A stretch of DNA of 64,000 nucleotides from Microbulbifer sp. MI-G (GCF_030440425.1 NZ_CP098023.1:1539501-1603500); one strand, 5' to 3'. Counted from the stretch's first letter, positions 50,609-61,243 are shown. Program-made: numbers and translations. The notes: generated from the sequence alone by a model not told the origin.

Positions 50609-50932
50609 ATGGAAATCAATCATATATTCAGATTTGAAAAGCTAAGAGATGGAGGCTCTCTTATAGTATCTTTTCAATCTAAAGACTCGTGTGAGTATTG
50701 GGTGATGTTCCCCATCGCTAAATATGATGTAAAAGACCCGAAGTTTAAGGTCCCAGTTCTGGTCAATAGAGCAACTGGCATAGAAGTTAATCTTAGCCCA
50801 AGCGGAGCCATGCAATGGCTTAAAAAACTAAAACCATTTTTTGAGCAAAGATCGGAGTTGCCACATGTTTCAAAAGAACTAGAGTCAGAAATATTGAATA
50901 GAATGATAGTTCTATGTCAAGAAAACGTTTAA
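50609..50932 (+). CDS. Cargo cytoplasmic protein, 107 residues
   Basis: MEINHIFRFEKLRDGGSLIV, then SFQSKDSCEYWVMFPIAKYD and a C-terminal helix (AMQWLKKLKPFFEQRSELPH). Small soluble alpha/beta protein. It lies between two attC-like sites, a one-gene cassette. No family recognised. Confidence 0.55.
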   Translation: MEINHIFRFEKLRDGGSLIVSFQSKDSCEYWVMFPIAKYDVKDPKFKVPVLVNRATGIEVNLSPSGAMQWLKKLKPFFEQRSELPHVSKELESEILNRMIVLCQENV

Positions 50933-51004
50933 CAAGTAAATGCAGCCGACGTCAAAACCGCTGCTTCGTCTTGGCTTTTCGGCCCCTGCTGGCGACGTTA
51001 TATT
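50930..51004 (+). other. attC-like site
   Basis: GTTTAACAAG...GCGACGTTATAT; arms GCAGCCGACGTC and the GGCCCCTGCTGGCGAC side pair with extrahelical bases. About 75 nt. Confidence 0.65.
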
Positions 51005-51100
51005 TGGGAGGTTGCTAGATTGTCAGAAAGAACAAGAAATAAAGTTGCTACTTTCGGATTGATGGTGCTTTCATTGTGGTCATTTTCTCTTGTTCTGTTA

Positions 51101-51499
51101 TTAGGGCCTGTTCACACTAATTAAAGTATCGACAATAAGCGCAAAGTGAATAAAAAACGTGAAAATAACATCCAGTTTGTCAAAACGAGAGAAAATTCTT
51201 CTGAAGCCCTTCAGGCGTCGAAACAGCCTCTCCACTTCATTTCGCTTTTTGTATGCCTCCACGTCGTATTTCCAGGTGCTCAATCGGTTTCTCTTCGGTG
51301 GCACGACAGGTTCCATGCCCAGATCGAATACCAACTGCCGGGTTTCATTACCCTCGTAGGCCTTGTCCATGATCACTTTGGCACCATCCCAACCGCAGTT
51401 CTCAAGGCTTTTCAGCAGCTTTCGGCCCTCCGGAGCGTCTCCAGCCTGTCCCGGTGACAGCGAAAATACTACGGCGCGGTTGTGGCCAGCTGCAACCAT
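51101..51499 (-). CDS. IS5-family transposase orfB
   Basis: 132 residues with [34 protein letters not shown] (catalytic Asp) and YKKRNEVERLFRRLKGFRRI (catalytic Glu). Complete DDE with orfA, so the copy may be active. Its track end just passes the IS terminal repeat. Confidence 0.85.
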   Translation of the reverse strand: MVAAGHNRAVVFSLSPGQAGDAPEGRKLLKSLENCGWDGAKVIMDKAYEGNETRQLVFDLGMEPVVPPKRNRLSTWKYDVEAYKKRNEVERLFRRLKGFRRIFSRFDKLDVIFTFFIHFALIVDTLISVNRP

Positions 51500-51910
51500 A
51501 TGAATCTTGGTGGTCCATCCTGCTCGTGATTTGCCGATAGATTGAGGACCGTTTTTTTAACGCGCCAGTGCCGTCTGGATGAACTTTAACAGCTGTAGAA
51601 TCAAGAGAGATATGATCGACCTGGATATTGATCACATTATTTTCCTGGAGGGCCAGAAAGACCCTACCCAGTACACCTTGCTTGGCCCAACGATTCGCCC
51701 GCATGTAGACGCTGTGCCAACGGCCGAATTTCTTGGGCAGACCTCGCCATTTGCAACCATGCTCGGCTATGTAAAGAATGGCGTTCAGCACTTGTAAGTT
51801 GGATATTTTCACGTTGCCGCGCTGGAGGGGCAGAAAATCTTCGATAATTTTGTATTGTTGTGTTGTAATTTCCATGAAGGGATTATACAGGATTTAGTGT
51901 GAACAGGCCC
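51104..51910 (-). mobile_element. IS5-family (IS427-like) insertion sequence, copy 2
   Basis: 807 bp with ends GGGCCTGTTCACACTAA and its complement, flanked by a TA duplication (51102-51103 and 51911-51912). Two ORFs joined by an A7 run. More intact than copy 1. Confidence 0.92.
51402..51875 (-). CDS. IS5-family transposase orfA
   Basis: 157 residues in frame; the genuine part runs to GTGALKK (about residue 107), [40 protein letters not shown] and [13 protein letters not shown]. After the A7 run the -1 frame gives orfB. Confidence 0.85.
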   Translation of the reverse strand: MEITTQQYKIIEDFLPLQRGNVKISNLQVLNAILYIAEHGCKWRGLPKKFGRWHSVYMRANRWAKQGVLGRVFLALQENNVINIQVDHISLDSTAVKVHPDGTGALKKRSSIYRQITSRMDHQDSYGCSWPQPRRSIFAVTGTGWRRSGGPKAAEKP

Positions 51911-52208
51911 TAGCTTATTGTGTTTATGTAAGAGAATTTCATGGGGCTATTAGCTTGCATCGAGCAGCAAGTGTATTTCACTCAGTGTTTAGTGCTGGAT
52001 TGTTTGTTTCGCTATTTACGTCTGTATTAAGTTTATCAGCGTTTTTTAGTGCACCGAAAAGGCAGGCTGCTTTGTTACTCTTATTGAGTACCTTGGTATT
52101 TGGTGTTGCCTTTATTTACGTTGTGCCCCTTGTAATTTCGTGATTTAAATAAAATCGAGTCAGGGGGTGTTTCTAGCCCAGCCTCGCCACACCACCGTGC
52201 AACGACCT

Positions 52209-52233
52209 AAACCGGCCACTAAGCCGGTTTTTT
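52209..52233 (+). terminator. Terminator module T6
   Basis: CCGGC-CACTAA-GCCGG plus T6; a decayed GTTTCTAGCCCAGCC hairpin precedes it at 52168. Confidence 0.8.
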
Positions 52234-52283
52234 AATGCCTAGAGCCCAGGTTCCACAATCTAGAGCCACTGAGGGGAGAGCGC

Positions 52284-52787
52284 ATGGAGGGGTTTAGAGT
52301 TCAGGCAGCAGATACCCAGGGAGACAAAGTGAACCTACAGCCCACTCGTATCCCGAAACTACTGAGGCTTGCCAAAGGCCGCGATTGCGTCCGCTGTGGT
52401 AATAACGAGGGCAGTACCGTAGCCGCCCACTATCAGGGCCAGCGCAGCCACAGCTACGGCAAAGGCAGGGGAATCAAGCCCCACGATGCCATGGCTGCAC
52501 ATCTTTGTTATCGCTGCCACGCTGAGGCGGATAGCAGTGGTCTGGGTAACTGTCCCGAGGCCCACAGCGCCCGCTTTCTGCTGCTGATCATCATTACTCA
52601 AATGAATTTGCTTATGGAGGGTCGCATCACCGCACGAGACTATGCCCAGGCCTTCCTGCTAAAGCTGTGCCGCAATACGGCGGAACTTATGGAGTGTGGA
52701 GAGCCTGAGCTTCACGACATCGCCTGCCGCCTGGCCGAGTGCTGGGACTCAGGTGAGATCGCTATCGCCTCCCGGGGGCCATGGTGA
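52284..52787 (+). CDS. DUF1364-type phage nuclease (HNH-like)
   Basis: 167 residues. A zinc/HNH-like core: GRDCVRCGNNEGSTVAAHYQ, HSYGKGRGIKPHDAMAAHLC and YRCHAEADSSGLGN, with CVRC, AAHLCYRCH and His residues as in DUF1364/NinG-like recombination nucleases. The C-terminal half is helical (LLIIITQMNLLMEGRITARD). It normally follows dnaB/Q genes in lambdoid early-late junctions. Fragments at 13763 and 33365 are from the same gene family. Confidence 0.75.
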   Translation: MEGFRVQAADTQGDKVNLQPTRIPKLLRLAKGRDCVRCGNNEGSTVAAHYQGQRSHSYGKGRGIKPHDAMAAHLCYRCHAEADSSGLGNCPEAHSARFLLLIIITQMNLLMEGRITARDYAQAFLLKLCRNTAELMECGEPELHDIACRLAECWDSGEIAIASRGPW

Positions 52788-53009
52788 GCAGCTTTGTGGG
52801 GGTGGGCCCATGACCCTGTAAGATCAACGAACAAGGCAGTTACCGTGCCCGTCAGCGCAGGACACACCAATTTTATTAATTGAGCAAGGATTTTGTCATT
52901 TGACGAAAATGTCAGAATAGTTATAGTTGGCGGCTATGTAATCTTGGGTCAGTAATGCCGCTATTCGAAAGTAATAGATAAGCTCTAAGATAGCGATTCG
53001 GGAGATATT
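52788..53009. other. Prophage remnant and spacer
   Basis: AAGATCAACGAACAAGGC begins a frame (KINEQGSYRARQRRTHQF) that resembles the start of the next phage gene but ends at once. The rest is AT-rich spacer. Confidence 0.35.
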
Positions 53010-53036
53010 GACCATGGTGATCAGTATATAAATGTT
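53010..53036 (+). promoter_or_regulatory. Right half of a cassette promoter module (R9)
   Basis: TGACCATGGTGATCAGTATA then AATGTTAG matches the leader part of R2-R8, but the -35/-10 block is missing. Confidence 0.6.
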
Positions 53037-53058
53037 AGGCTTCTTAAAAGGTCCTGTA

Positions 53059-53520
53059 ATGTTTAGATATGTGTTGCTTACAATGATAATTTTTACATTA
53101 GTGGGCTGCGGCGGTGTTGAGTGCACGAAAGAATCTGAAAGAGTAGATGTTGCCAAAAAATTATCACATCAACAGCTCGAGTCTCTTTATACAGAAGCTG
53201 TCAAACTCATTTCTCAAGCTGGTATGCCCCTATTAACGGAAGGGAATATTCCAAAGGAGTTTGATCTAGTCAGCCCGAAGGCCGTTATGGTGAAATCGAA
53301 ATCTGTTTGGCTGTATCTAGAGAGTTGCAGTTTTGACAATAAGGTAGTCGTCTTTATTACGCAAAAGAGTCCAAGCCAAGGTAATATTGTTCTCCGATGG
53401 GGGAGGCTCCTGAGTCAAGAACAATCGAGTTGTGGCGCAAAGCCTAACAAACTCCGGCACAAGCGCGCACTACGTGTGCTGGACTCGCAACAAGTTGCTC
53501 GTCTATACAGTGGGTGTTAG
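53059..53520 (+). CDS. Cargo lipoprotein, 153 residues
   Basis: From MFRYVLLTMIIFTLVGCGGV with lipobox LVGC. The mature part (KKLSHQQLESLYTEAVKLIS, NIPKEFDLVSPKAVMVKSKS, CSFDNKVVVFITQKSPSQGN, ILRWGRLLS) is a small alpha/beta domain. The last 25 codons read through the attC site. No family recognised. Confidence 0.6.
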   Translation: MFRYVLLTMIIFTLVGCGGVECTKESERVDVAKKLSHQQLESLYTEAVKLISQAGMPLLTEGNIPKEFDLVSPKAVMVKSKSVWLYLESCSFDNKVVVFITQKSPSQGNIVLRWGRLLSQEQSSCGAKPNKLRHKRALRVLDSQQVARLYSGC

Positions 53521-53522
53521 GC
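53442..53522 (+). other. attC site, perfect core boxes
   Basis: GCCTAAC (RYYYAAC) at 53442-53448 and GTTAGGC (GTTRRRY) at 53516-53522 are exact inverted repeats. Inner GCGCAC-TAC-GTGTGC and GCAACAAGTTGC hairpins lie between. 81 nt. The clearest site in the window. Confidence 0.8.
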
Positions 53523-53546
53523 ATCTCATAAATTAGCAATATAGTG

Positions 53547-54578
53547 ATGAATAAAATTAAAGCGAATAATCACTATGTGCCACAGCTTTACCTGAAGCAA
53601 TGGGTGGATAGTGAAAATAAAGTATGTATTTATAAAACTTTAGTTTCCCATGAAAATGAGAAAATATGGAGAAAGAAATCAATAGCTTCTATTGCTTATC
53701 AAAAACACTTATATACACAGTTAATTACAGGTTCTGAATCTGATGATCTTGAAAAGTGGCTCGATAAAAACTATGAATCCCCAGCTCAAGCACCCATATA
53801 TAAAGCTGTCAATGATAAAAAGTTATCTAAGCATGATTGGTATGTGCTTGTTCGATTTTTAGCATGTCAAGATGTCAGAACACCAGCAAGATTATTAGAG
53901 CATCTTTCTCGGCAAAGTCACAAGCAGGAACAAATCTTGCAAGATATTCTTGAGCGAATAAAACATGACAGTGAAAATGATTTGTTGCTATATTCCGGTG
54001 CTGCAGAGGATTCATGCGAACTTGATAAATCATTCCCACTTAAAGTAAGAGTCGAAAGAAATCCAAATGATAGTGAAATGGATAGATTAAGAGTAGAAAG
54101 TTACATTGGACGGGCTACATGGATTCATTCATTAAAACATTTGTTGAAATATTCTGAAAAGGTCCTTCATCAGCACAAATGGTCAATTATTAAGCCTGCA
54201 AGAGGCTATTCTTGGCCTACAAGTGATAATCCTGTAATTAAACTGAACTATACAGATGAAAATAACTATGATTATGGTGGTGGCTGGGGAAGAGAGAGAG
54301 GTAATATCTTTTTTCCGCTAAGTCCACAACATGCAATGTTTGTTCAAATAGGTGATAAGCCTATTTTAAAAGGTACTAGATTAAGTGAGGCTTTAACAAA
54401 ACAGGTTAAAAAATTTATAGTTGAACATGCACATAGATCCATATTTTCAAATAGTTATGATAAAGAGGTTATCAAGCTTCGCCCTAGAATAATTGATCCG
54501 AATGCCGTCAAAAATGAGGAAAAGCAGATTAAAGATTGGCATGAACAAAATAACAAATTCGAAAAAGAATTCTTTTAA
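53547..54578 (+). CDS. Cargo DUF4238-family protein
   Basis: 343 residues. It opens with KANNHYVPQLYLKQWVDSEN, the NHYVP-x-x-YL-x-x-F/W signature of DUF4238, and contains KNIASIAYQKHLYT-type and WSIIKPARGYSWPTSDNPVI blocks, then NIFFPLSPQHAMFVQIG. DUF4238 proteins are common on mobile elements and near defence genes; their activity is not established. The gene is very AT-rich, the only large gene of the array, and lies directly after the best attC site. Confidence 0.75.
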   Translation: MNKIKANNHYVPQLYLKQWVDSENKVCIYKTLVSHENEKIWRKKSIASIAYQKHLYTQLITGSESDDLEKWLDKNYESPAQAPIYKAVNDKKLSKHDWYVLVRFLACQDVRTPARLLEHLSRQSHKQEQILQDILERIKHDSENDLLLYSGAAEDSCELDKSFPLKVRVERNPNDSEMDRLRVESYIGRATWIHSLKHLLKYSEKVLHQHKWSIIKPARGYSWPTSDNPVIKLNYTDENNYDYGGGWGRERGNIFFPLSPQHAMFVQIGDKPILKGTRLSEALTKQVKKFIVEHAHRSIFSNSYDKEVIKLRPRIIDPNAVKNEEKQIKDWHEQNNKFEKEFF

Positions 54579-54862
54579 GTAGAGTTGGTTGACTGATGTC
54601 TAAAAAATCCAGGGGTCTCACCTGCATCGTGTTCCCTGAATTTGGCGCTAGAAATCAAAGGAGATACGATGAGTGGAAAATAGACCTTCAAATTACAGAA
54701 TCGATACCCGACCTCTAACTTGGGGTGCCCACTCAAAAAAATTGGACAGTCCAAGATATCCCTTATCATTATTTTCAATTGACACATTTTTGTACTTTTG
54801 CGTTTTAGGGATATAAATCAGCTACTTTGCGATTGTTGTCTCTGCCAGACATTCAATCATCC
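54579..54862. other. Non-coding stretch with a repeated TTGGACAG segment
   Basis: AACTTGGGG...AAAAATTGGACAGTCCAAG (54716-54756) is a diverged copy of 59778-59820. Both follow gene ends. It may be the end of a lost IS. AAATCAGCTACTTTGCGATTG at 54813 matches 48883. Confidence 0.4.
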
Positions 54863-54888
54863 AAACTGGCTACTGAGCCGGTTTTTTT
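54863..54888 (+). terminator. Terminator module T7
   Basis: CTGGC-TACTGA-GCCGG plus T7. Last copy of the array terminator. Confidence 0.75.
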
Positions 54889-55007
54889 ACGCCTGGAGAA
54901 AGCTACTTCCCTAGGTCTCACAATCTGGAGCTAATGATGCTTGGTGCAATTTCTGCGATCTCCGGTCTTGAATCACCCCGAGTTTGTCGGAGGCAATTTG
55001 ATTTGAG

Positions 55008-55903
55008 TCATGCCGCTTGGGCAGACTCGGTTTGTTGATAATACAGGTTTTCGTATTCAGCTGGAGGCATATCGCCAATTGGCCCAAGAATACGGCGATG
55101 GTTAAACCAGTCGACCCAGGTCAAGGTTGCATGTTCAACCTCATCCAGCCCTTTCCAGGGACCTGCCCTGTGGATGACCTCCGCCTTGAATAAACCGTTG
55201 ATGGTTTCTGCCAGTGCGTTGTCGTAGGAGTCGCCGACACTGCCGACTGACGCCTGAAAACCCGCCTCACTAAGCCGCTCGGTATATCGAATTGACAGGT
55301 ACTGACTACCTCGATCACTGTGATGGGTAACGCCACGGGGCTTACCTCGCGCCCAGAGTGCCTGCTCCAGAGCATCAAGCACAATGTCGGTTTGAAGGCT
55401 CTTTAATACGCGCCAGCCAACAATGTGGCGGGAGAATACGTCGACAACGAATGCGACATAAACAAAACCAGACCAAGTTGCGACATAGGTTATGTCGGCC
55501 ACCCAAAGCTGGTTGGGGCGCTCTGCCGTAAACTCGCGATTCACCAGATCCAGCGGCTTATCGACCAGCTCATCCGGGATAGTCGTAACGCAACGTTTGC
55601 CTCTTCGAACACCTTCCAATTGCAGTACCTTCATCAGCCGTTCAACTGTGCAGCGGGCGACCTTTACGTCTTCACGGTTAAGCTGCTTCCAGACCTTGCG
55701 TGCACCATAGACGCGGTGGTTTTCTTCGTAGATCCGCTGGATCTCAGGCTTCAGCTCATCGTCACGTTGAGCGCGCGCACAGCGTTGCTCTGGATTGGCC
55801 TGTAGATGCTTGCAGCGGTAAAAGGTCGACGGTGCAATCGGCAGAACCTCACAGATTGACTCGACACCGTGCGCCTCACGTTCCTGGTCAATGAATGCCA
55901 CCA

Positions 55904-55904
<1 letters not shown>
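55008..55904 (-). CDS. IS3-group transposase orfB, copy B
   Basis: 298 residues, differing from copy A at only a few positions (QRIYEENHR, DELVDKPL, WVDWFNHRR). DDE residues intact. Confidence 0.9.
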
Positions 55905-56719
<815 letters not shown>

Positions 56720-56756
56720 CCACTACAAAGATATGGGCTCGGAGATAACTACAGAC

Positions 56757-56846
56757 GTTTTACCCGCATACACGGGGCTAAACCGCTAGGGCTTTAATCC
56801 CAAAGCTCTAACCATAGGTGTTCCCCGCATACGCGGGGCTGAGGTG
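56757..56846 (+). CRISPR. Two-repeat vestige of a type I-E CRISPR array
   Basis: Repeat 1 (56757-56785) contains CCCGCATACACGGGGCTAAA; repeat 2 (56818-56846) contains CCCCGCATACGCGGGGCTGA. Both are 29 nt, separated by a 32-nt spacer (56786-56817), exactly the type I-E geometry. Both match the E. coli-like I-E repeat (GTGTTCCCCGC-N-GCGGGG-AT-AAACCG) and are diverged at their ends. No cas genes are in the window. Confidence 0.65.
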
Positions 56847-57067
56847 TTCTACAATATCTAACCACTTGTAAAGTGGGAGCCAGAAATTACCTTGGTAGTT
56901 TATGGTTTTTCTGTTTAGCACGATTTTGTTAAGATGGATTTGCAACGCAAAGGATAGGAATATTGAAGATTCGCTTAAAACAAGCACGCAAAGCTGCTTA
57001 ATGAGTTGGCTCGCTCCATGATTACTTGCTGGAATTAACTGAGCGAACTTAGTGCCGCTCAGAAAAG

Positions 57068-57259
57068 GTGCAGGACAGGTTTTTGTTTGCCTATGGCCTA
57101 CATCCATGCACCATGGGCGGAGGAAAGTGCTTGGTCTGCACAGCGCACATTGCAGTGTTTGGCAGTAGAGTCCGTGAACTACAGAAAGCAGTTCAAAAAG
57201 GACGAACCGAACTGATGGAAGTTCAGATGACGCAGTTCGCTCGTTTAGCTGGAATCTGA
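57068..57259 (+). CDS. Small hypothetical Cys-containing ORF, possibly a fragment
   Basis: About 63 codons with GLHPCTMGGGKCLVCTAHIA followed by a helix (VRELQKAVQKGRTELMEVQM). The C-x6-C-x2-C pattern may bind zinc and recalls recombinase-linked Cys motifs. The start is uncertain and it may be a gene end. No family can be named. Confidence 0.3.
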   Translation: MQDRFLFAYGLHPCTMGGGKCLVCTAHIAVFGSRVRELQKAVQKGRTELMEVQMTQFARLAGI

Positions 57260-57493
57260 AAAATGGAAGTATGGATAGATCTTTTTAAGCGGCAGCTTAT
57301 TTTCGATCTAAGATTCTTTTGGCTTGAGCCAATACAAGTTTCACTGGGTTTGTTTCAATATAGATGTCAGATGTTGCTGGTCATTGTTGAGCTATCGGGT
57401 ATTAGGCCCGTTGCCGTGGGCATATAAAACAGCGCACTTGGCAACGATTGCCAAAAAACCAATCCGAACAATAACACCAAAAAGAGTGGTCCA

Positions 57494-59700
57494 GTGCGAT
57501 TATTTATTGCAGAGAAATATGAGGTTGCCCAAGCCATCGCCAATACGCTTGGCAAACCCCAGCGCGGCGAGGGTTACTATACTTGTGGCGGCAATGTTGT
57601 TACCTGGTGTGCCGGTCACATGCTGGAGCTGTGTTCACCTGAAGATTACGATCAAGCCAACAGACAGTGGACCCTGGAAAGTCTGCCGATTATCAATATT
57701 CCCTGGAAGTATCGGGTAATCGAAGGTCGCGGTAAACAGTTCCGAATTATTCAAAAGCTGTTGAAGCAAGCTGATGTCATCGTCAACGCCGGCGACACCG
57801 ATGCCGAGGGTCAGCTATTGGTAGACGAGATTTTGGAATACTGTGACAACCAGAAGCCGGTTAAACGCATCCTGATCAATGACAACAATGAGAAATTGGT
57901 CCGTCGGGCTCTGGGAAACTTAAAAGACAACCGCGAGTTCTATGGCCTGTATCAGTCGGCGCTGGCGCGAGCTGTGGGCGATCAGCTGTATGGATTCAAT
58001 ATGACCCGGCTATACACACTGAAAGGCCGCGAGAAAGGCTATGACGGCATTCTGAGCGTGGGGCGGGTGCAAACCCCCATCCTAGGTTTGGTCGTAGCCA
58101 GAGACCGAGCCATCACTGACCACAGCAAGGCCTACTTCTACACTATCAAGGGTCAGTTTGCGGTTGACGACCTGGACTTCCCCGCACTCTTTCGAGCCCC
58201 GAAAGGTGCGCCTCTCGATGACAAGGGCCGCATTGAATCCGAGGAGTACGCCCAGGGTATTGCCACAGCCTGTAAAGGCCAGTTGGCCAAGGTGCTGTCA
58301 GTCGAGACCAAGGACAAGCAGGACGCGGCCCCACTGCCCTACGATCTGCTGGAGTTACAGGTGGATGCCTCCCGAAAATTCGGGATCAAGGCGGACAGGA
58401 CCTTGAAAATTACTCAGGAGCTGCGCGAGAGGAAGCTAATCACCTACAACCGCAGTGATTGCCGTTACCTGAATGACGAGAATCATCAGGATGCACCGGA
58501 TGTGCTGGCGACTATGGCTGAGAATGCGCCCCTCTTCGCACCCTTTATTGGGAAGGCTGATCCAGCGTTGAAAAGTCGCGCCTTCAACAACAAGAACGTC
58601 ACGGCTCACCACGCAATAATCCCGACTCAGGGGAAGGGCGATGTTTCCTTGCTGACTGATCAGCAACGCAATATCTACTTGCTGATATGCCGGGCTTATA
58701 TTGCCCAGTTCTAGCCACTGAAGAAGTCCAAAGTCACCAGCGTGGACTTGGCGGTAAAAGGGCATCATTTCCGCGCTACCTATACCCAGGTCATCAACCC
58801 GGGTTGGAGTGCTTTGTATAAAAACGACAAGGACAATCAGGAAATCGACAACAGTCAGGGTGATGACGCGACAACTGAGGATCTATCCGTGCTCTCTGAG
58901 GGCGCAGAAGGGCTATGCAACGACTGCGTTGCAGAGAAGAAAGAGACCAAGCCGCCGAAGCCCTACACCGAAGCCTCATTACTGAAAGATTTGAAACGGG
59001 TCGCGAAATATGTGAAAGCCCCGGAAATTGCCAACATGCTCCGCGATAAAGACAAAGATAAGAAGGGGAATCCGGTGGCATCGGTACACCCGCCACCCGC
59101 GATAGTTTTATCCTAAAGCTCAAAGAGCGCGGATTTATCGAAGAGAAGGGTAAGAACCTGGTCAGCACCAAACTGGGTCAGGACTTCCACGATACTCTCC
59201 CGCACATGGCGACCGCACCGGATATGACTGCGCTCTGGCATCAGCAGCAAAAGGATATTGAGGCTGGTAATATTAAGCTGAAAGCATTTCTTCAAGGGCT
59301 GGTATCCACAGTCACCAAAGAAGTCGAGGAAGTGAGGGCGCGCGGATTGGATATCGAGGTCAAGGGCCACCATTGCCCCACTTGCAAAAAACACCTCCTG
59401 CGCAAGACAAAAGGTAAATCCGGTTATTTTTGGGGCTGTAGAGGTTATCCCGACTGTAAGGCCACTTTTCCGAATAAGGGCAGCAAACCGGATTTTAATT
59501 CCAAACCAAAATCCACCGGCCAGGCAACCGATCACGCTTGTCCAGAATGCGAGAAGGGTAAGCTGGTCAAAAGAACGGGAAAATCAAAGAAAACGAAAAA
59601 GTCCTTTAACTGGTATGGTTGCGATCAGTTCCCGACCTGCAAGGCTCGTTTTTTCGAGAAGGATGGTAAACCGGAAATTCCTGATCAAGAAGATGCTTGA
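57494..59700 (+). pseudogene. topB: DNA topoisomerase III (TopB/TraE type) with nonsense and frameshift
   Basis: Toprim domain first (MRLFIAEKYEVAQAIANTLG, NAGDTDAEGQLLVDEILEY with D-x-D-x-E), then GILSVGRVQTPILGLVVARD and LITYNRSDCRYL, the type IA core holding the active Tyr. TAG at 58712-58714 replaces a sense codon (QF, stop, PLKKSK). Near 59075 GGGG should be G5 to read GESGGIGTPATRDSFILKLK. After it, two zinc-finger blocks (CPTCKKHLLRKTKGKSGYFW, CPECEKGKLVKRTGKSKKTK) end the protein. Type IA topoisomerase III decatenates DNA; such long TraE-like forms are typical of mobile elements. Confidence 0.88.
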
Positions 59701-60311
59701 TCAGTTTGTTGCAAAAAGTTCCTTTCCTATAATACAGGGAGGGTGTCTACTGCAAACAAGGTGCTGTACCCGATCTTAAACTTGGGAATGGATATTCACA
59801 AAAATTGGACAGCCCAAGGAGATAGAGCAAAGTCACTATCAACAGAAAATCCCAGATCTAATCCATTGTAAGTTTTTGGCTGACATCACTTTGGTTGTTT
59901 TGTGGTTTTGGCGTATATTAATACCATCAGGGCGCACAAACATACGGATTCCTGCGCGCTGCTGGTAATGATGATTTGACCCGGGCCACAGAGAACCCCC
60001 TGCAGTGGTACAAGTAGTCTGACAGCGTCTTGTGCTGTGGAATAATCCTGGCTACGTCTAAAGGGACGATATCTACAGAGTGCCCAGGGGCGTAGTTGAA
60101 TTTTTTGACTTGTTGCTTGGCAAGGCTCTGTTGCTATTAGCTATCCCACAAACCGTCAAACTTGAATTTCATATTTCTTCATCACATAACAAAACCAAGG
60201 GTATGGTCTCTTTCTGCTTCAGAAATCAAAAAAATAAAGTAATTCAATTAGTTACATCACAGGTATGTATTGGCCTCTATACTTTTTGAACGTAAAAAAG
60301 GGCCTGCGATC
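59701..60311. other. Intergenic stretch, no supported gene
   Basis: Contains the TTGGACAG segment shared with 54716-54756 and short random frames only. Confidence 0.45.
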
Positions 60312-60495
60312 ACTCCTCCCCACGCCTGCCGGTTTTGCGCTTTTCCTTAACCAGTGAAATTGGAAAACGCCGCAAACCCCCGCCAGCCGTGGGCTGTAGC
60401 GATTTTCGGGATTTCACAAATTGAAGAAAAATGAAGAGAATTGAAAAGATTTTTCACAGGCCAAAATGGCTGAAAGCCAGTAACCACGGGGTTTT
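60312..60495. repeat. Dispersed repeat of about 185 bp, copy 2
   Basis: Homologous to 19332-19516 over the whole length with scattered substitutions. Confidence 0.6.
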
Positions 60496-60607
60496 CCCGG
60501 TGGTGATGGAGTTTTGTGCTTCATCTTCGAATCTTCTCGATCTAGGTATTCTCAGTACCGGCCAACTCATGACGATTCACAAGCACAAAGAATGAAACTA
60601 GTGTCAA

Positions 60608-61243
60608 ACCGCCCTAGGCAAGCTCTTCAAAGCCATCACTGCCGAACTCGGGCTTACCCCGCGTATTGACGCTGACCTGGCCCAGATAGCTATCCCCCAC
60701 CTGGACCAGACCGAGAGCGATGCCAACCTCTTAACCCGCCTCGGCAAGCGCCGCGATGCCGTCGCCACCATAAAGGCCGGGCGGCTGTTGTTTTTTCCCA
60801 TCGGCAAAGCCACCAATGCCACCGGCGCGCCTCTGCCCACCGCCACGATTCGCCGCAGTGATGGCGACCGCCACCGCTATCATATCGCCGACCGCGACGC
60901 CTATAGCGGTGTGCGTGCCTACTGGCACGACCAGGACGGCACCGACCGCAAAGGGGTACTGGTGGGGATCAGCGGCGATGCAAAACGACTCAAGGAAACC
61001 TTCGCCAGCGAACAGGAAGCGAAAGAAGCGGCAGAGGCCAAGTGGCAACGCATCCAGCGCGGTTTGGCGACTATGAATTATGAACTGGCCCTGGGCCGCG
61101 CCGAACTTTACCCGGAACAGCCGGTGCGATTTTTGGGGTTCAAGCCAGAGATTGAGGGGACCGAGTGGCTGATTGCCCGCTGTAGTCATAGAGTGGGTGA
61201 GCGTGGTTTTACCATGTCTGTTGAGCTGGAAACCCGTAAGTAA
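60608..61243 (+). pseudogene. P2-like phage tail protein gpD, 5'-truncated
   Basis: The frame reads ALGKLFKAITAELGLTPRID, IPHLDQTESDANLLTRLGKR and GRLLFFPIGKATNATG, then the C-terminal half: LALGRAELYPEQPVRFLGFK, PEIEGTEWLIARCSHRVGER and GFTMSVELETRK. This is the order in late control/tail protein D of P2-type phages. About the first 40 per cent is missing. A further phage family is thus represented here. GC-rich codons differ from the AT-rich flanks. Confidence 0.8.

Larger units (their letters stand above)
51020..52143 (+). pseudogene. Cargo membrane-protein gene interrupted by IS5
   Basis: TTG start with a GGGAGG site 8 nt upstream. Before the IS the frame reads SERTRNKVATFGLMVLSLWS-FSLVLL; after removal of the IS and one TA it continues LAYCVYVREFHGAISLHRAA, then hydrophobic helices to VYVVPLVIS-like end at TGA. 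The restored protein has about 105 residues and three transmembrane segments. The exact restoration proves recent IS insertion. Confidence 0.8.

Noticed and set aside
60604..61189. Minus-strand frames at 60.6-61.2 kb
   Set aside because: They mirror the GC-rich gpD fragment on the plus strand.
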